A stretch of DNA of 64,000 nt from Vitis vinifera (GCF_030704535.1 NC_081810.1:1612501-1676500), one strand, 5' to 3'; counted from the stretch's first letter, positions 52,300 to 63,599 are shown. Translations and numbers: made by a program. The notes: generated by a model from the letters alone, not told the origin.

Positions 52300-52443
52300 A
52301 ACAGGCCCTCGAGAACATCCGATATAACGGGGACTTTTCATTTTCACCAGAATATAAGTACAAGCAATTCACCAGAGTCTCTCTTGAAGGCCCCAAAGGC
52401 CTCTGTCTCTCTGAATCTTGCAATTGGAGGCCTTCCTTTCCTG
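52300..52443 (+). other. Probable non-coding first exon of LIP2
   Basis: A short region that is less AT-rich than its surroundings, CT-rich, and ends CTTTCCTG|GTAACC, a valid donor. It starts a plus-strand block that has no coding partner other than LIP2 downstream. Joining it to the acceptor at 57650 leaves its own frame out of phase with LIP2, so I treat it as 5' UTR. The transcript link is inferred. Confidence 0.4.
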
Positions 52444-53599
52444 GTAACCTTTTGCTCAACCCCCACCTTTTTTTTTTAGTGATTTTGGTTATCTGCTAGA
52501 ATTGTTGCCCATGATTAATATGTATCTGTGGACTCATGATCTCTCTTCTTTGGTCATTCTCTTTGATTATGCGAATACCCACTTGGGGTATTCACGAAAT
52601 AAGCTGTTTTGGGTTGTGTGATCAATGTGGTGGAGTTGAAAGGAGTGTTTTTTTAGGGTGTTTGATGAAATGTCTCTATGAGTTCTCTGGAATGTTAATG
52701 CACAAAACTTTGGTTTAATATTTTTTAATCTTTGTTTAGCGTTTGATTGCCAAGACAGTAGAGGAAAAGAAAAAGAAAATGGAATCTGAAGCATGTCATC
52801 TCATGCCCTGTTCAATTTGATTCTCCTCTTTGATTCCACAACACCCATTTTTCTTTTAAAATTATCACAAAAATACTAAGCCAATTTCTTGATTGTGTGG
52901 TCAATGTGAGGGTGTTAACTTGGTGTTTGATGACACGTTTCTGTGAGTTTTATGCGAATATAATGTGCGCATTTTGGGTTTAGGTTTCCGCTTGTTGTTT
53001 GTTCGCGAAGAAAGTGTCATAGAAGGGAAAAAAAAGAAAGAAATTTGGACCCCATGCATGATTTTTTTTTTCTTTTTTTTGATAAGTTGGAACCCATGCA
53101 TAAATTTGGGAACCCACCTTAGGTTTTTGCTTTCCCTTTTTGAGGATAAGCTGGGTACACATAGCCTTACATTTCCCTACACCTTCAAGAACTGAGGGTG
53201 GTGCATGAATCGGAAACAGCACTGCTTTTGCTAGGGTGGTGTCCAGGTTGCAGTTTGGTGGTGTGTGTTTTAACCTAATATATTATCTCATTTTGCCCAT
53301 AAAAAATGGTGTTTTAACCTTTTTCTCTATGTGAACTGAGAAAAAAAACAAAGAAAGACAAATACAAGGAAGAAAAAAAAAAGGAGAGTAGGAAGAATAT
53401 AAAAAGGAGAATAGACAGGAAAGCTCTTGTCGTATCACATTTCCATGTGTTGATGCTTTCAAGCTGTTTGTTCTGTTCCAATAATACCCATTGTATCTCT
53501 TCATTCCCCTAGATTCAGCATCTTCATTACTGATTCTTTCACAACCTGATCAGTTAACCTTGTTTTAATAGGAAACCATACTAAAGTACACTAAAGAGA

Positions 53600-54100
53600 G
53601 TTCAACCTGAATATGTGCAGACCATATGAGTTACACCCAAAAGAAAAAGAAGAAAGAAGGAAAAAACAGCACTTTCAACCCAAGAACAATCCCTATAATC
53701 AGTGAATTCTGAAAAAGAGTTTCTCCTAATAGTAGTAGATATGATTGGCTCCACATAATGATTACAGAGAATCTCTTTCGAGGTCCAACACAGTTGTTCC
53801 ACCCTCTCAAAAGTTACATTTTGCTTCATTATGCTCTCTGAATATCCATGCCATACAAAGGGGGTTGTACTCTACATCTTGCTCCTTCACTTCATGATCA
53901 AACTTTCCATGCTAGTCCAATCACACTTCGTGCATGATCCTTGGAAGAACCAAAGGACTCCAGGAAAAGCCTAAAAATCATTGAACAAAGGTCTTGGGAC
54001 TTTGGAATGCACCAAAACATAAGCGATTGTCTTTTTTTTTTCCTTCATTTGCAACACCAATTACGGAGGTCTCTCCCTCTTTCACAAGCTGATCAGCGCT
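53600..54100 (-). mobile_element. Possible very degenerate LINE C-terminal remnant
   Basis: With frame changes the minus strand gives FREHNEAKCNFEGG-like and IAYVLVHSKVPRPLFNDF pieces that recall the zf-RVT tails of plant LINEs (the W..WKERN block). The match is weak and broken. Confidence 0.3.
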
Positions 54101-55550
54101 CAAAATCCCCTGCCAAGCTGATACGCAAAGAAGGATGCTGCCTTCAAAGAAGCTAGAGAGCCCTACAACTATTTCTTTAGAGACGCTTTTCTTTCTCCAT
54201 CAAAACCTTGAAGATTGATAATTAAGAATCTTCGATCTTTAGTTGGCTTCCATCCAATTGCACCCACCCTTCCCTGATCAATGTCCACCTTGTACATATG
54301 GTCTAAAAAGGAGTCATCCACTTATAGTTCCCAACCAAGCTACCGATAATTAGTTGTGAAATAGTTTTTTTCCCCTCTACTTTCCTGCTTTCCAATTTAT
54401 TTATTCTTTTGCTTTGGCATATTATTCTTTCCTTTGTAACAAAAGAATCTAATGTAATGCTTGGTTGCTTTTGTTCTTGTTAAAACTGCAACATAAGCCG
54501 GTGAAGCTAGCTTACAAGTCAACCTAAGCTGGGTGGGTCAAGTTTGTTACCAGTCATTGCAAGCCCAATCCAACATTTAATCTCCCCTTCTAGAGGGCCC
54601 AGCAGACTCTTACCTCGATGCAAGGTGCCCAACTTGGGCTGAATTCTTTGAGCTTAGATTCGGCTTAGGTTTGTCAGATTGAATTTGTGTTATAGTAACA
54701 TTGGTCGAGTTTGGTTTCCTTACACGTTTTCTGAGGGTCTTGTGCCCTACTTAATTTGATGTCAAGTTAATGCTTTCTGATCTAAAGAATAAAAGAAATG
54801 CTGAGGTTGATGGCTTGGGTTGGGACGTTGAGTGCAACAAACTTGTTGTAGTTCAAACTTGTTTACATTTTACATTTATTAGAATTTGAAATTTTCTGTT
54901 TATCATATTTGAACTATTTTGGCATATAACCTAGTCGAATGTTTGCTAAAAGTTACAAGTGTAGGTTTGCCTATGTGTCTTCTTAGTTTTTGTTGGAAAT
55001 CTTCAAAACTTGTATCTGTAGTGAGAGCCATGTGATAATAGAACAATTGTGTAAACTAAGAGATGGTATCACACTTGATGGGTGTTCTTGAACAAAACTA
55101 CAAAATGTCTTAGCATGGTTTGGTGAAAGTGTTAAAAGTGCGAGGTTGAGAGATGTTGGATGTTCCTATATTTCATTGCTTGACCGTTTGGCCCCTATAC
55201 ATGAGACCAGAGGGTTTTGGAATTACTTTGCAAATCTAATTGATGGATACCAAAGAAAGGTAGAAGGACCAATACTTTGATATTTTATTGTTTCCTCTTG
55301 ATCTCCTCCCACCAGTGTCTTATCTCCTAGATGTCCACTTTGTGTAATTACTGTCCTCTCCCATATTTTCATTGAGTTGGGCAGGCTTATTAAGGACAAA
55401 GTAGTATAGCTCATAATTTCATATTATTATTAACCGCCACCACTCCACTTGATTATGATGCCACAATAAAAATTAGAATACTAACTTACTAAATAATAGG
55501 CTCTATTAATGATTCTATCCTTAATGGAATTAAATGTGACAATATTCTAT

Positions 55551-55660
55551 GTTTTTTTAGTAGGCAAAGGAAATATATTAAAAAACACCTAACAAAAACA
55601 GGGGCATAGCCCAAGGACAAGGACAGTATGTACACGTTGTGCATCGGTGAGAAAGAAAAA
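55551..55660 (-). mobile_element. Short 5'-truncated LINE 3' end
   Basis: The plus strand reads TTTTTTTAGTAGGCAAAGG, then ATATATTAAAAAACACCTAAC and GGGGCATAGCCCAAGGAC. It shares poly-T, AGGCAAA and TATTAAAA..CCTAA with the LINE ends at 39450 and 41050. Probably a short dead-on-arrival copy. Confidence 0.5.
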
Positions 55661-56449
55661 AGACCAAGAAATAAAGAATGGGGCTGCTCACCAAACCATG
55701 ACCCAAGCCTTCAATGAAATCCGAGATAGACAATAAATTCCATGGTTTGCATCCCACATGCATAGCCCATGAATCCTTCGACTAGATAATTAGTAGTATT
55801 CAGTGTGGATACCCTTGAAAGAGATTATGGCTTGACTTAATTACTCATATTAGGGGTGGACACCTGTGAAAGATAAAATTAGGTGTCCATAACCTAGTAT
55901 GTTTGACTTGCATAACAGCATAGAATGTGAAAATCGGAGGAAGACGCCGGAGGGAGAGAAGGTTGTATTGATTTAACCAATAATATCAATTTAATTAATA
56001 ATATTGTTTCTAATGGTATAGATAATTAATTCCTATAAACAAAAAAGGCAAAGATAATTAATAGATTATGAATATGTAGGGGGGCACCAAGGAGAGGAAA
56101 AATGAGTTATTAATTAGCATAGCCTTATAGTAGCATAAATAACTAATAGTATAGGCTTAATAATATAGACTTCATAAAAAGACTTTACAGAGAGAAGTGA
56201 GACATTATTTTAATTAATAGTATAGACTTTTTTAATTGCATAGGTGATTAAGATACTAGAGAATGGACACCCATAGTGAACACAGATGGGAGAAAATGAT
56301 GTAATGGATTATTGTACAGAATTAAGCTAAATAATTAAAAGTATAGAGTATGGATTCCAAAGGAGAAAAGGAGAAAAAAGAAGGTATTAATTGGCTTAGT
56401 TAATGGTATAGACTTAATTGAAGGAGAGGGGGTGATTGCATGAGAAACC

Positions 56450-57030
56450 TTTCCATGCCTGCACAGTATCAAATCATCATGTAGACATGCTACACTGTTC
56501 ATTCATGTATGCCATCTCACCACAAGGTAGGTGGCTGGAAAAAAAAAAAAAAGGGGTCAGCTCTTTCCTTTAAGTAAAAAAAAGAATTTCCCTATAATGG
56601 CTAAAATTTCCCTTAACAGCTAAAACTCTCAAAAGTGGGATGATTTCCCCTCTATACCATTCCTTGCCACTCTTTGATGAAGCCTCTTTGGCAAACCCTC
56701 TCCAACAAAACATCTTTTATAGTTTTTGATACAACATTCTGAACAAACAAGTATATTTTAATTTACATTTAATTTGTGGGTTTAACCATCATCAGGGAAA
56801 CACGTTGCCAAAGAAGATTTTGTTAAGATGCTTCATTGAAGGGGTTCTGAAGTATGGTCAATAGACAATTATGTGGATTTTAGAATGCTACCTTTTTAGG
56901 GAAATTTTTGGCTGTTAAGCTAATATTTTAGTTCTCCTTAAATGAAAAAAATTACCAACTTTATTTTGGTTGGCTAATTACCTTGTGGTGAGATGAGACA
57001 ACATAAATGGACTGTGGTACTACAATTACA
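56450..57030. mobile_element. Palindromic (foldback) MITE-like element
   Basis: A perfect 17-bp inverted repeat, CATCTCACCACAAGGTA at 56513-56529 and its complement at 56979-56995. Further complementary stretches occur inside the arms (TTCCCTTAACAGCTAAAA against GGCTGTTAAG; CTCTTTGGCAAAC against GTTGCCAAAGAAG). The whole would fold into a long imperfect hairpin. No coding sequence. Confidence 0.6.
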
Positions 57031-57233
57031 TAATACTATGGATCTCCAAATACTCTCTCTAATTGCACTACATTAAACATGAAGGAGTGAGGAAATAAGG
57101 TATTTACTTAGTTAGTGCCATATATTTTACTTTTTTTTTCCTCAGCAAATTTAACAATATTAACAAAAGCATATCACAAAGGTGGATGCCAATGTGAAAG
57201 AATGAGGTATTGGTTTGCATGAGTAACATGTAA

Positions 57234-57450
57234 TTTACTATTTTATCCTTTATAAGCTCGACCACCCTTGTGGGAACATGTAAATGAGTCACATTTTTGG
57301 GCTTGCTTGATAATAATTTACTATTTTGTTCTTTTTAAACTTGACTATGCCTGTGGGGACATGAACATGAGTTTCACATTGTTTAGCTTAATTAATAAAA
57401 TAGATTTACTATTTAGTCCTTGATAAGCCTAACCACTAGTGTGTGAGATC
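57234..57450 (+). repeat. Diverged tandem repeat, about 2.5 units of 84-87 bp
   Basis: Units start at 57234, 57318 and 57405, each with TTTACTATTT then CCTTTATAAGC/TTTTTAAAC, a CTTGTGGGAACATG-like block and ACATGAGT. A partial diverged unit may precede at about 57115. Confidence 0.7.
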
Positions 57451-57568
57451 CTGAGAGAGAAGTAATTTCACAAAAGTGGATTCAAGGAGAGAAACACACT
57501 AAGGGTAACACTAAAAATAGGATATTTACTTAATTAAGGTATAGATGATGCAATTTGATAAAAAAAAT

Positions 57569-57674
57569 ACTAACTTTTTTGTCATGATCAACAGGAAATG
57601 AGAATTCCTTGAAGTTAAACGATACTTAATTTTTTATGTCATGATTTACAGGGAATGAGAGTTCCTCGAAGTCT
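57569..57674 (+). repeat. Tandem duplication of the LIP2 splice acceptor and start codon
   Basis: Copy 1 (57571-57616) reads GTCATGATCAACAGGAAATG then AGAATTCCTTGAAG. Copy 2 (57638-57674) reads GTCATGATTTACAGGGAATG then AGAGTTCCTCGAAG. Both have a pyrimidine-rich lead, an AG acceptor and an ATG three bases after it. In copy 1 the ATG opens only Met-Arg-Ile-Pro before TGA (57610-57612); in copy 2 it opens LIP2. Confidence 0.85.
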
Positions 57675-58362
57675 TGAGGTTTGGAAGATGGGCACTGTCA
57701 ATTACTTGGATGCACTTAAGTTGCAGGATAAGCTTATCTCCCGTAGAAAAACTCATAAGATTTCAGATACCGTCTTATCACTACAACATCCACCTACATA
57801 TACGCTGGGGAAACGGCGCACTGATCACAATTTGCTAGTCCCTGAGTCTGACCTTAAAACTATAGGAGCTGAACTGCACTACACACAAAGAGGAGGAGAC
57901 ATTACATTTCATGGTCCACATCAAGCCATCTTATATCCTATTATTTCTCTCAGAGATATTGGACTTGGTGCAAGGAATTATGTTGAAAAACTTGAGTTAA
58001 CTATGATTGAATTGGCGTCTCTATATGGTGTGAAGGCTCGTGCTGGGGGAGTAGGTGAGACAGGAGTTTGGGTTGGAGAGAGAAAAATTGGTGCAATCGG
58101 GGTTCGGATTTCATCTGGGATTACCTCTCATGGGTTGGCATTTAACATTGATCCTGATCTAAACTATTTTAAGCATATTGTGCCTTGTGGGATTGCTGAT
58201 AAAGAAGTTACATCTCTTAGAAGGGAGACAGATTTGGTTCTTCCTACTGAAGAAGTGATCCATGAGCAGTTGATTTCTTGTTTTGCGAGATTGTTTTGTT
58301 TTAGTGACCTTATTTGGAAAGAGGATGCTCCAATATTGCCAGATAATGGGGAAGCTGAATGA
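57655..58362 (+). CDS. LIP2: Octanoyltransferase (lipoyl(octanoyl) transferase), mitochondrial type
   Basis: Transfers octanoyl from octanoyl-ACP to the lipoyl domains of glycine cleavage H protein and 2-oxo acid dehydrogenase E2 subunits, the first step of lipoate assembly in mitochondria. The whole 235-aa CDS is one exon. LipB-family signatures: LQHPPTYTLGKRRTDHNLL (residues 43-61), RGGDITFHGPHQ (79-90), GVWVGERKIGAIGVR with catalytic Lys-144, SHGLAFNID, and HIVPCGIADKEVTS with the thioester-forming Cys-178. All key residues are present. The N-terminus MRVPRSLEVWKMGTVNYLDA matches plant LIP2, which lacks a long cleavable presequence. The ATG lies four bases after a TTTACAGG acceptor, implying a leader intron, and a decoy copy of this acceptor plus ATG lies just upstream. 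Confidence 0.96.
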   Translation: MRVPRSLEVWKMGTVNYLDALKLQDKLISRRKTHKISDTVLSLQHPPTYTLGKRRTDHNLLVPESDLKTIGAELHYTQRGGDITFHGPHQAILYPIISLRDIGLGARNYVEKLELTMIELASLYGVKARAGGVGETGVWVGERKIGAIGVRISSGITSHGLAFNIDPDLNYFKHIVPCGIADKEVTSLRRETDLVLPTEEVIHEQLISCFARLFCFSDLIWKEDAPILPDNGEAE

Positions 58363-60200
58363 TATTTTTCTGTTGTATGCCAAAAAACTGTGTAATTGTT
58401 TTACAGCCTAAATTTTGTAATTTATTCATTTTTTGTGATTCCAATTTTTCAGTTGGCAATAAGAGCAGTGGAGTAAAAGTTGTTGAGTTTGTGTGAGAAG
58501 GAAGTTCACTAGTTTTACCAGGAACAGAATCTTAACCATAAACTTAGGGAATAGTCTTTCATGTTTTTCTCTTTTTTCCCCAGTTATATTCCCACATAGT
58601 CCGCAGGTTTTAAACAGGGAGCAAGATGAACAGGTTTAGGAAAAGGTCTAATTTAGCAACCTCAACTACAAACCTAGCCTTTTTGCAAAATTACTGATGG
58701 TATCTCTCTTGAGGCATTTTAATAGCTTCACTACCATCTGGCTAAAGATTGGACCTTCAAATCATGTCAGCACTTCCCTCAGTCAACACCATCTGATTTT
58801 CATTCGAATGAGTTGGAGGTCAGCAGTCGTATTATGCTTTCATCCTCACCCCAATGCCATAAACCAATGTTTTCCCCCTCAGCAGAGAATCTTGGATAGC
58901 CCCTCATTTTTTAATCCAAGATCATGAAGCACTCTCGAAAATACAATAAAATCTTCATTCAAAGGAGAGTCCCTTGACCTGATATTGTAATATTGTGTTG
59001 TTTTCTTCTTCAGCCTCTATGATGACTTTTCTTCTACTTATGGAGATCTGATCTTAACATAAACAATAAGGAACTTCCACCACCTTCTCTATCAAATAGA
59101 TAGAGGAAACCCCATTATTTTTAGCATGCTATCTTTTATATATTCTTTAACGATGGGGTTTGGGGAGGTGGATACTTCTCTTAAAAATATCCCCAGATTG
59201 ATGAAATCCATGTTCCATATTCAGCCATCTTTGGACCTTAGTAGCAAGCGGCTGCCAGGGAAATACCTCATTAAAGTATAAATCTGAATCTGAAGAAGTC
59301 TCATCCTTGCTGACAAGCCAGCTAAAATGGCAGTTGAAATGCCCGTTCATCGTCCACACCTAGTACAAATAGTCATCTAGCCAACTGAAGATACACAGTA
59401 GAAGACTAATAGAAGCTAGCAAGGTGAAAAGTACTTATTGGAATCCAGTTTAAAAGTAGAGAGGATTGTGAATAGTGCAAGGTGAAAGTGAAACATTTTC
59501 CTGCAAGATGATGGGTAATTGTCATGGAAAGTAGGCTTACACAGCTAATTTTAGCTGTACTAGTACACTTAATTGAGGCACTAAACTAATTCGGGATTTA
59601 ATAAACCAAAGGAGAACAGAAAGTAAGATGACTGATTGAGTCTCATGTGACCGATCCCATAAGCCATGTTGTTTAATCTTTATTGCAGAGTAGTCAGAGG
59701 AATATAATAATAACTCAGCATCACATGATAAGCTCCTTCCAAGTCCACACCTATTATAGAATAAAGAAAAGAATCAGTAAAATATCTCATGAGGAAAATG
59801 GAGCTGAGAGCACAGCTGGTCTAATTAGGCTTGTCAGTAGCCCTGGGCAAGCATCTTATGTGTAAATGGAGACCTTAAAGTGCACTTTTACAGTCATCAT
59901 GAACCAGAACTTACCTACTCCAGTCTCATTTGTATCAATAGCTTTGATGTTTTGCCGTAACCAAATTCAAAATATAAACTTTGTTAGTTTTTAAGATGAG
60001 TTTATGGGTAACGGTTTCTTGCTCCTGTTACTTTAAACCTGCTTGGATCTATCCTGTTTAACCTGAGTTGTCAGTCTGGAAACACTACAGCCTCCCTGTC
60101 AGTTATCCATAACACTAACACTAGGTGAAACCCAAATGCTTTATACCACTTATGATAAAAGATTATTTTAAGCACCAAACAGGCTTCTTAGAAAATATAG
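58363..60200. other. LIP2 3' UTR and intergenic DNA
   Basis: LIP2 3' UTR at the left. Short open frames at 58697-58927 (+) and 59147-59359 (-) resemble nothing I recognise and have no start context. No gene supported. Confidence 0.45.
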
Positions 60201-60217
60201 TTTTCTCAAATTACATC

Positions 60218-60225
60218 TATATATT
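60218..60225 (+). promoter_or_regulatory. TATA box of the secreted-peptide gene
   Basis: TATATATT in the context ACATCTATATATTGC, 145 bp upstream of the ATG at 60370. The spacing fits a 5' UTR of about 115 nt that contains a CTCTCTCTTTTTTTG tract. Confidence 0.5.
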
Positions 60226-60369
60226 GCATATATTTTCTCAGGCTCGAGCACAAACTTTGGTAACAAGCATGCATTGCAATCCTCCTTGAAAGAAGTCTTC
60301 CTGTGAATCAGCTTGAGGCTTTCATCTTTTAACTCTCTCTCTTTTTTTGCCTCCCAACTACACATTGCC

Positions 60370-60633
60370 ATGAAAACCAGTCATGGAGCTTTAGTTACTC
60401 TCTTTGCATTGTTTGTCATTCATTTTCTCATGTGTTCTGCACTATCACTCCACCATGAAAGATATACTCATCCAAGGGAAAGAAGTCAATCAAGAAGATT
60501 GCTGGCTTCTATTACTCCACTCTCTGCACATCTGAACAAGTTAAATGGAGCGACAGAAGAATCTAAGAAAACCGTGGAGGCATGTTTAAGGAAAGCACCC
60601 TCAAGTGCCCCAAATCCTACCCAGAATAAGTAA
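60370..60633 (+). CDS. Small secreted peptide precursor with CLE-reminiscent C-terminus
   Basis: Intronless ORF of 87 aa. Residues 1-26 form a classic signal peptide: Met-Lys, a hydrophobic core (ALVTLFALFVIHFLM), then a small-residue cleavage region CSALS. The mature part is basic and hydrophilic (RYTHPRERSQSRRLLAS), with an amphipathic middle and the C-terminal sequence KTVEACLRKAPSSAPNPTQNK. A conserved-looking proline-rich tail at the extreme C-terminus of a secreted basic precursor is the layout of plant peptide hormones (CLE, IDA, CEP, PIP). The PNPxxN core recalls CLE peptides, but the spacing differs from a canonical CLE dodecapeptide, and a single Cys is unusual. A TATA box at 60218 supports expression. 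The ATG at 60370 is the first in frame. Family assignment is uncertain. Confidence 0.65.
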   Translation: MKTSHGALVTLFALFVIHFLMCSALSLHHERYTHPRERSQSRRLLASITPLSAHLNKLNGATEESKKTVEACLRKAPSSAPNPTQNK

Positions 60634-62580
60634 CCTCGATGTCACTTGTTTAGGGATCTCATCTAGAATGAGACATACTGTTCTCTTTCTACATTTTTGT
60701 AGTCTTTACTTTTTCTGTTGGATAGGTAGAGAACGGGTTCTATGCAGATATTTTTGCCAGCTTCGTTTTTGTTTCACTTGCTCAGATTTTATTTATTCTT
60801 TTTGCAAGTCCTTGTTTCCATGGCAGATTTAGGAGGAGAAGTATGTTTAATGGATTGTGTAACAAGATAATCAGATTTAGTATTGGTATCAATCTGTTTA
60901 GGTAGTTAAAGCCAAAAATGGGGTTTGAGGTTGATGATGATGCTAGTCTTTGAGTGATGTTCTTTTCCCAGCTTCACTTTTCCTGTATATATGTCTGTAG
61001 TTTTATTTAATTGTATTTTATGGAAAAAGATGCAAGTTGATGAAATATTTACATGAACCATTTGCAGCATTCTGCTTTTGTTTTTTTTCTGCATGTGGCC
61101 TCATATGAGAAATTTAGTTCTTTCATTTCTGAAATGGGACTGAATCTGATAAAAAGCGAGGTGTCTGAGTTACTTCTTCCAAACAAAAATAATGCTACTG
61201 TACTTGATAATTCTTGCTCTCTTTTTAGATAGAATTGAACCTTTACAACTAAAATGATATGTTCTTTCTTTCTCTCCTCTCCTCTCTTTCTTCCATCTCA
61301 CATATTCTTTTGAGGTATCATCCCCATCCCTTTTTCCACAAATGGCAATGTTTCCGGGTTCAGCATTGACAAACCATTTGTTGTTTTCTTTTGTTTTTAT
61401 CATCACCTGATCTATTGCTATTCAAACTGAAAAGCCAACAACCTCAGCTACATTAATGAACCTTTGTCTACCTTTAGTTTTTAGCAAATCAACATTGCAC
61501 TAAGAGCCTGACCAGTTTCGCTTAGGACTGCTACTACAAGTGGCTCAAAGTGCAAAATGGTTTAAGCTTTAGTAATTTCCTCAGGCTTGACAGGACTGCT
61601 TTATATGCAACCCTAGCATCTCATACCCAGATTTTGCATGTGGATCATGTTTACTCTTGTAGCAGGGAAATTCTAATTGAAGCCCTTGAAAATGTGAAAA
61701 AATACAATGTAATCATAAGTTTTCTTTTGAACACGCTCTCAACTTCAGAATATGTTCATCTTGCAAATCATAATGAACCCAAAAACTCTTGTTTTATCTC
61801 TTACAGAAGCATATTTCCTGTTGGACAGGATTTCATACACGGTGAACAATCTTATTAGGTTGGCTTAAGAAGGAAAAAGAAAAATGCAAACAGCAAACAA
61901 CATGCATTACACCCTATCTACAAAATCAAACAATATCTATTCTCCCTTTCAAAATGAACCACATGAACTAAGAGTTTAGGATGACATCTTTCAGCCTAGA
62001 GAGCTCTGCCCTTCCAAAATTACTCTGATTCCTCTCCTTTGATAAACACCAAGTACACAAGGGAGCCATCCTCCAGACTTACTTCCTTCTTCCCACAAAA
62101 CTGCCTCCCCAAGAACACCAAGGCAATCATAATAGACTGAGCTAGAAGCCAGGAAATTATGAATGGGAAAAACAGAAACACTAAAATAAATGTGATTTTC
62201 CAACTTCTGCACCTTTTTGTATAAGCAACATCAGTTCACCAGAATAAAACCTCTATTCCATAATTGGTCTAAGGTAAGTATGTTTACAAAATTGTTTCTT
62301 GCACAAAGAAACCAACAATGGATGTCCCACAGAAATCCTGCACACTAACCATGGGAAACCCTAACAAGAATGAAGGTGAGAGCGCCACACAATGTGAATA
62401 ACTTGAGAAGTCTTTCTAGGCTGGATTCCAGACTTCAGTAGTCAATTGTCTCCACATTAACATGCTTGGAGTAAATGCAAGTCAAAAAGCTCCCTGCCTC
62501 TTCTAGTTCTCAATCATGGGACCTCCTTATAAAACTCAGATTCCAATGACCATGGCAGCACTTCTGGCACTTGCAACCCA
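60634..62580. other. Intergenic DNA
   Basis: 3' UTR of the peptide gene, then sequence with no recognisable gene. An open frame at 61550-61858 (+) lacks homology I know and a convincing start, so it is left out. Confidence 0.45.
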
Positions 62581-62850
62581 CACTTTGCTGTTAACTACTA
62601 AAGCATAAAAGGACAAGAACCTTGACTTCAAGTTCACCTCTCCATGTCATATTTTCAAGACAGAACCAAATCCTCTGCCCATAGTACACAAAAAGCAAAA
62701 TGAAATTTTGAAAAACATTGTAATCCTTCCTGATAGGGTCCCGCAAAACCTGTGCCAGAGAACCACCCCTATCATTTGAACACCCCCCTTCCATCTCATT
62801 AAATTTATCGGCCACCACCTTTCTCCATCTCCTTCTTTAGACGTCCACAA
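62580..62850 (-). mobile_element. LINE C-terminal remnant
   Basis: The minus strand reads WWPINLMRWKGG in one frame and SLAQVLRDPIRKDYNVFQNF then YGQRIWFCLENMTWRGEL in another. This is the pattern of plant LINE sequence between RT and zf-RVT (LWK.IRKDYD.F.NF..F.VGDGQRIWFW.D.WCG). It is truncated and frame-shifted. Confidence 0.65.
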
Positions 62851-63599
62851 TCGTTTATCTAGTAATGCTTTATTAAAACTGTAAAGCTTCTAATTCCTCC
62901 TTTCTAGTAGAACACACTGAAGATCTTTTAAACCAAATGAGAGTTTTCCTTGCTTCTGTCTTGCAAAAATCCTCTTTGTGGCTTCTCCAACTTTAGGCAA
63001 ATCGAAGTCAGCATCACAAAAGTGGATCTGAAAACTGACAAGCATAAAAGAGTTCTATGAACCAGTGTGAGTCCACTCCCTAGATAAATATTGCCTCTTG
63101 CAAGACGCTAGACTTTTTTAAATCACTCAACCACCTGTTTGCTCACTGCATAGGTTTAACTGGAGCACGCAATGGCAATTTCAGATAAGAAGACAGAAGC
63201 TTACTTAACTCTACTTCAAATCAGTACTGCAAGAGCCTCTGTATCTGCAACCTCCTCTGAAGGAATTATCTCACTCTTAGACAGTTGAACTTAAGCTAGA
63301 GATACCTTCGAAATACAGGAGCATATGTCTAAGGTATAACAACAATGCAACACTCACCCCCCACAAGAACACATCTCTGAATCAATCTTAGCCTTCCGAT
63401 CATGTTTCATGGTGATGTTGTTTGAGAGTTTTATGTATTTCTATAAAACAATCATCTCATAAGAAGTTTTCATTCCATGAATGAAATCTGTCTGGATAAA
63501 AAGGTCATCAAAAGTCGATGATGTGTTTTTCATAGTTAAGGCATTGTCCTTTTGGTTACTTTATGTGCACTATATGCTTTGTTTTTAGAATGTTAGTTT

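Larger units (their letters stand above)
52444..57654 (+). other. Putative LIP2 leader intron / spacer with repeats
   Basis: No protein gene is supported. Contents in order: AT-rich unique DNA; a weak LINE zf-RVT-like remnant near 53600-54100 (minus); a LINE 3' end at 55551; recurring TAGTATAGACTT phrases at 56130-56420; a palindromic element at 56450-57030; a tandem repeat at 57234-57450; and the duplicated splice acceptor at 57569-57674. Confidence 0.45.

Noticed and set aside
52272..52499. 75-aa frame as an N-terminal exon of LIP2
   Set aside because: The donor at 52443 leaves phase 1, which does not join in frame with the LIP2 sequence; LIP2 is complete from its own ATG.
56000..57500. 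CRISPR-like array from the repeated TAGTATAGACTT and 84-87 bp units
   Set aside because: Plant nuclear DNA, irregular spacing and diverged units; ordinary tandem duplication fits.
58697..59359. Open frames after LIP2 on both strands
   Set aside because: Short, without conserved motifs, and not joined by plausible splice sites.
61550..61858. 102-aa open frame in the right intergenic region
   Set aside because: No recognisable domain, no start context and no neighbouring exons; length is within chance for AT-rich DNA.
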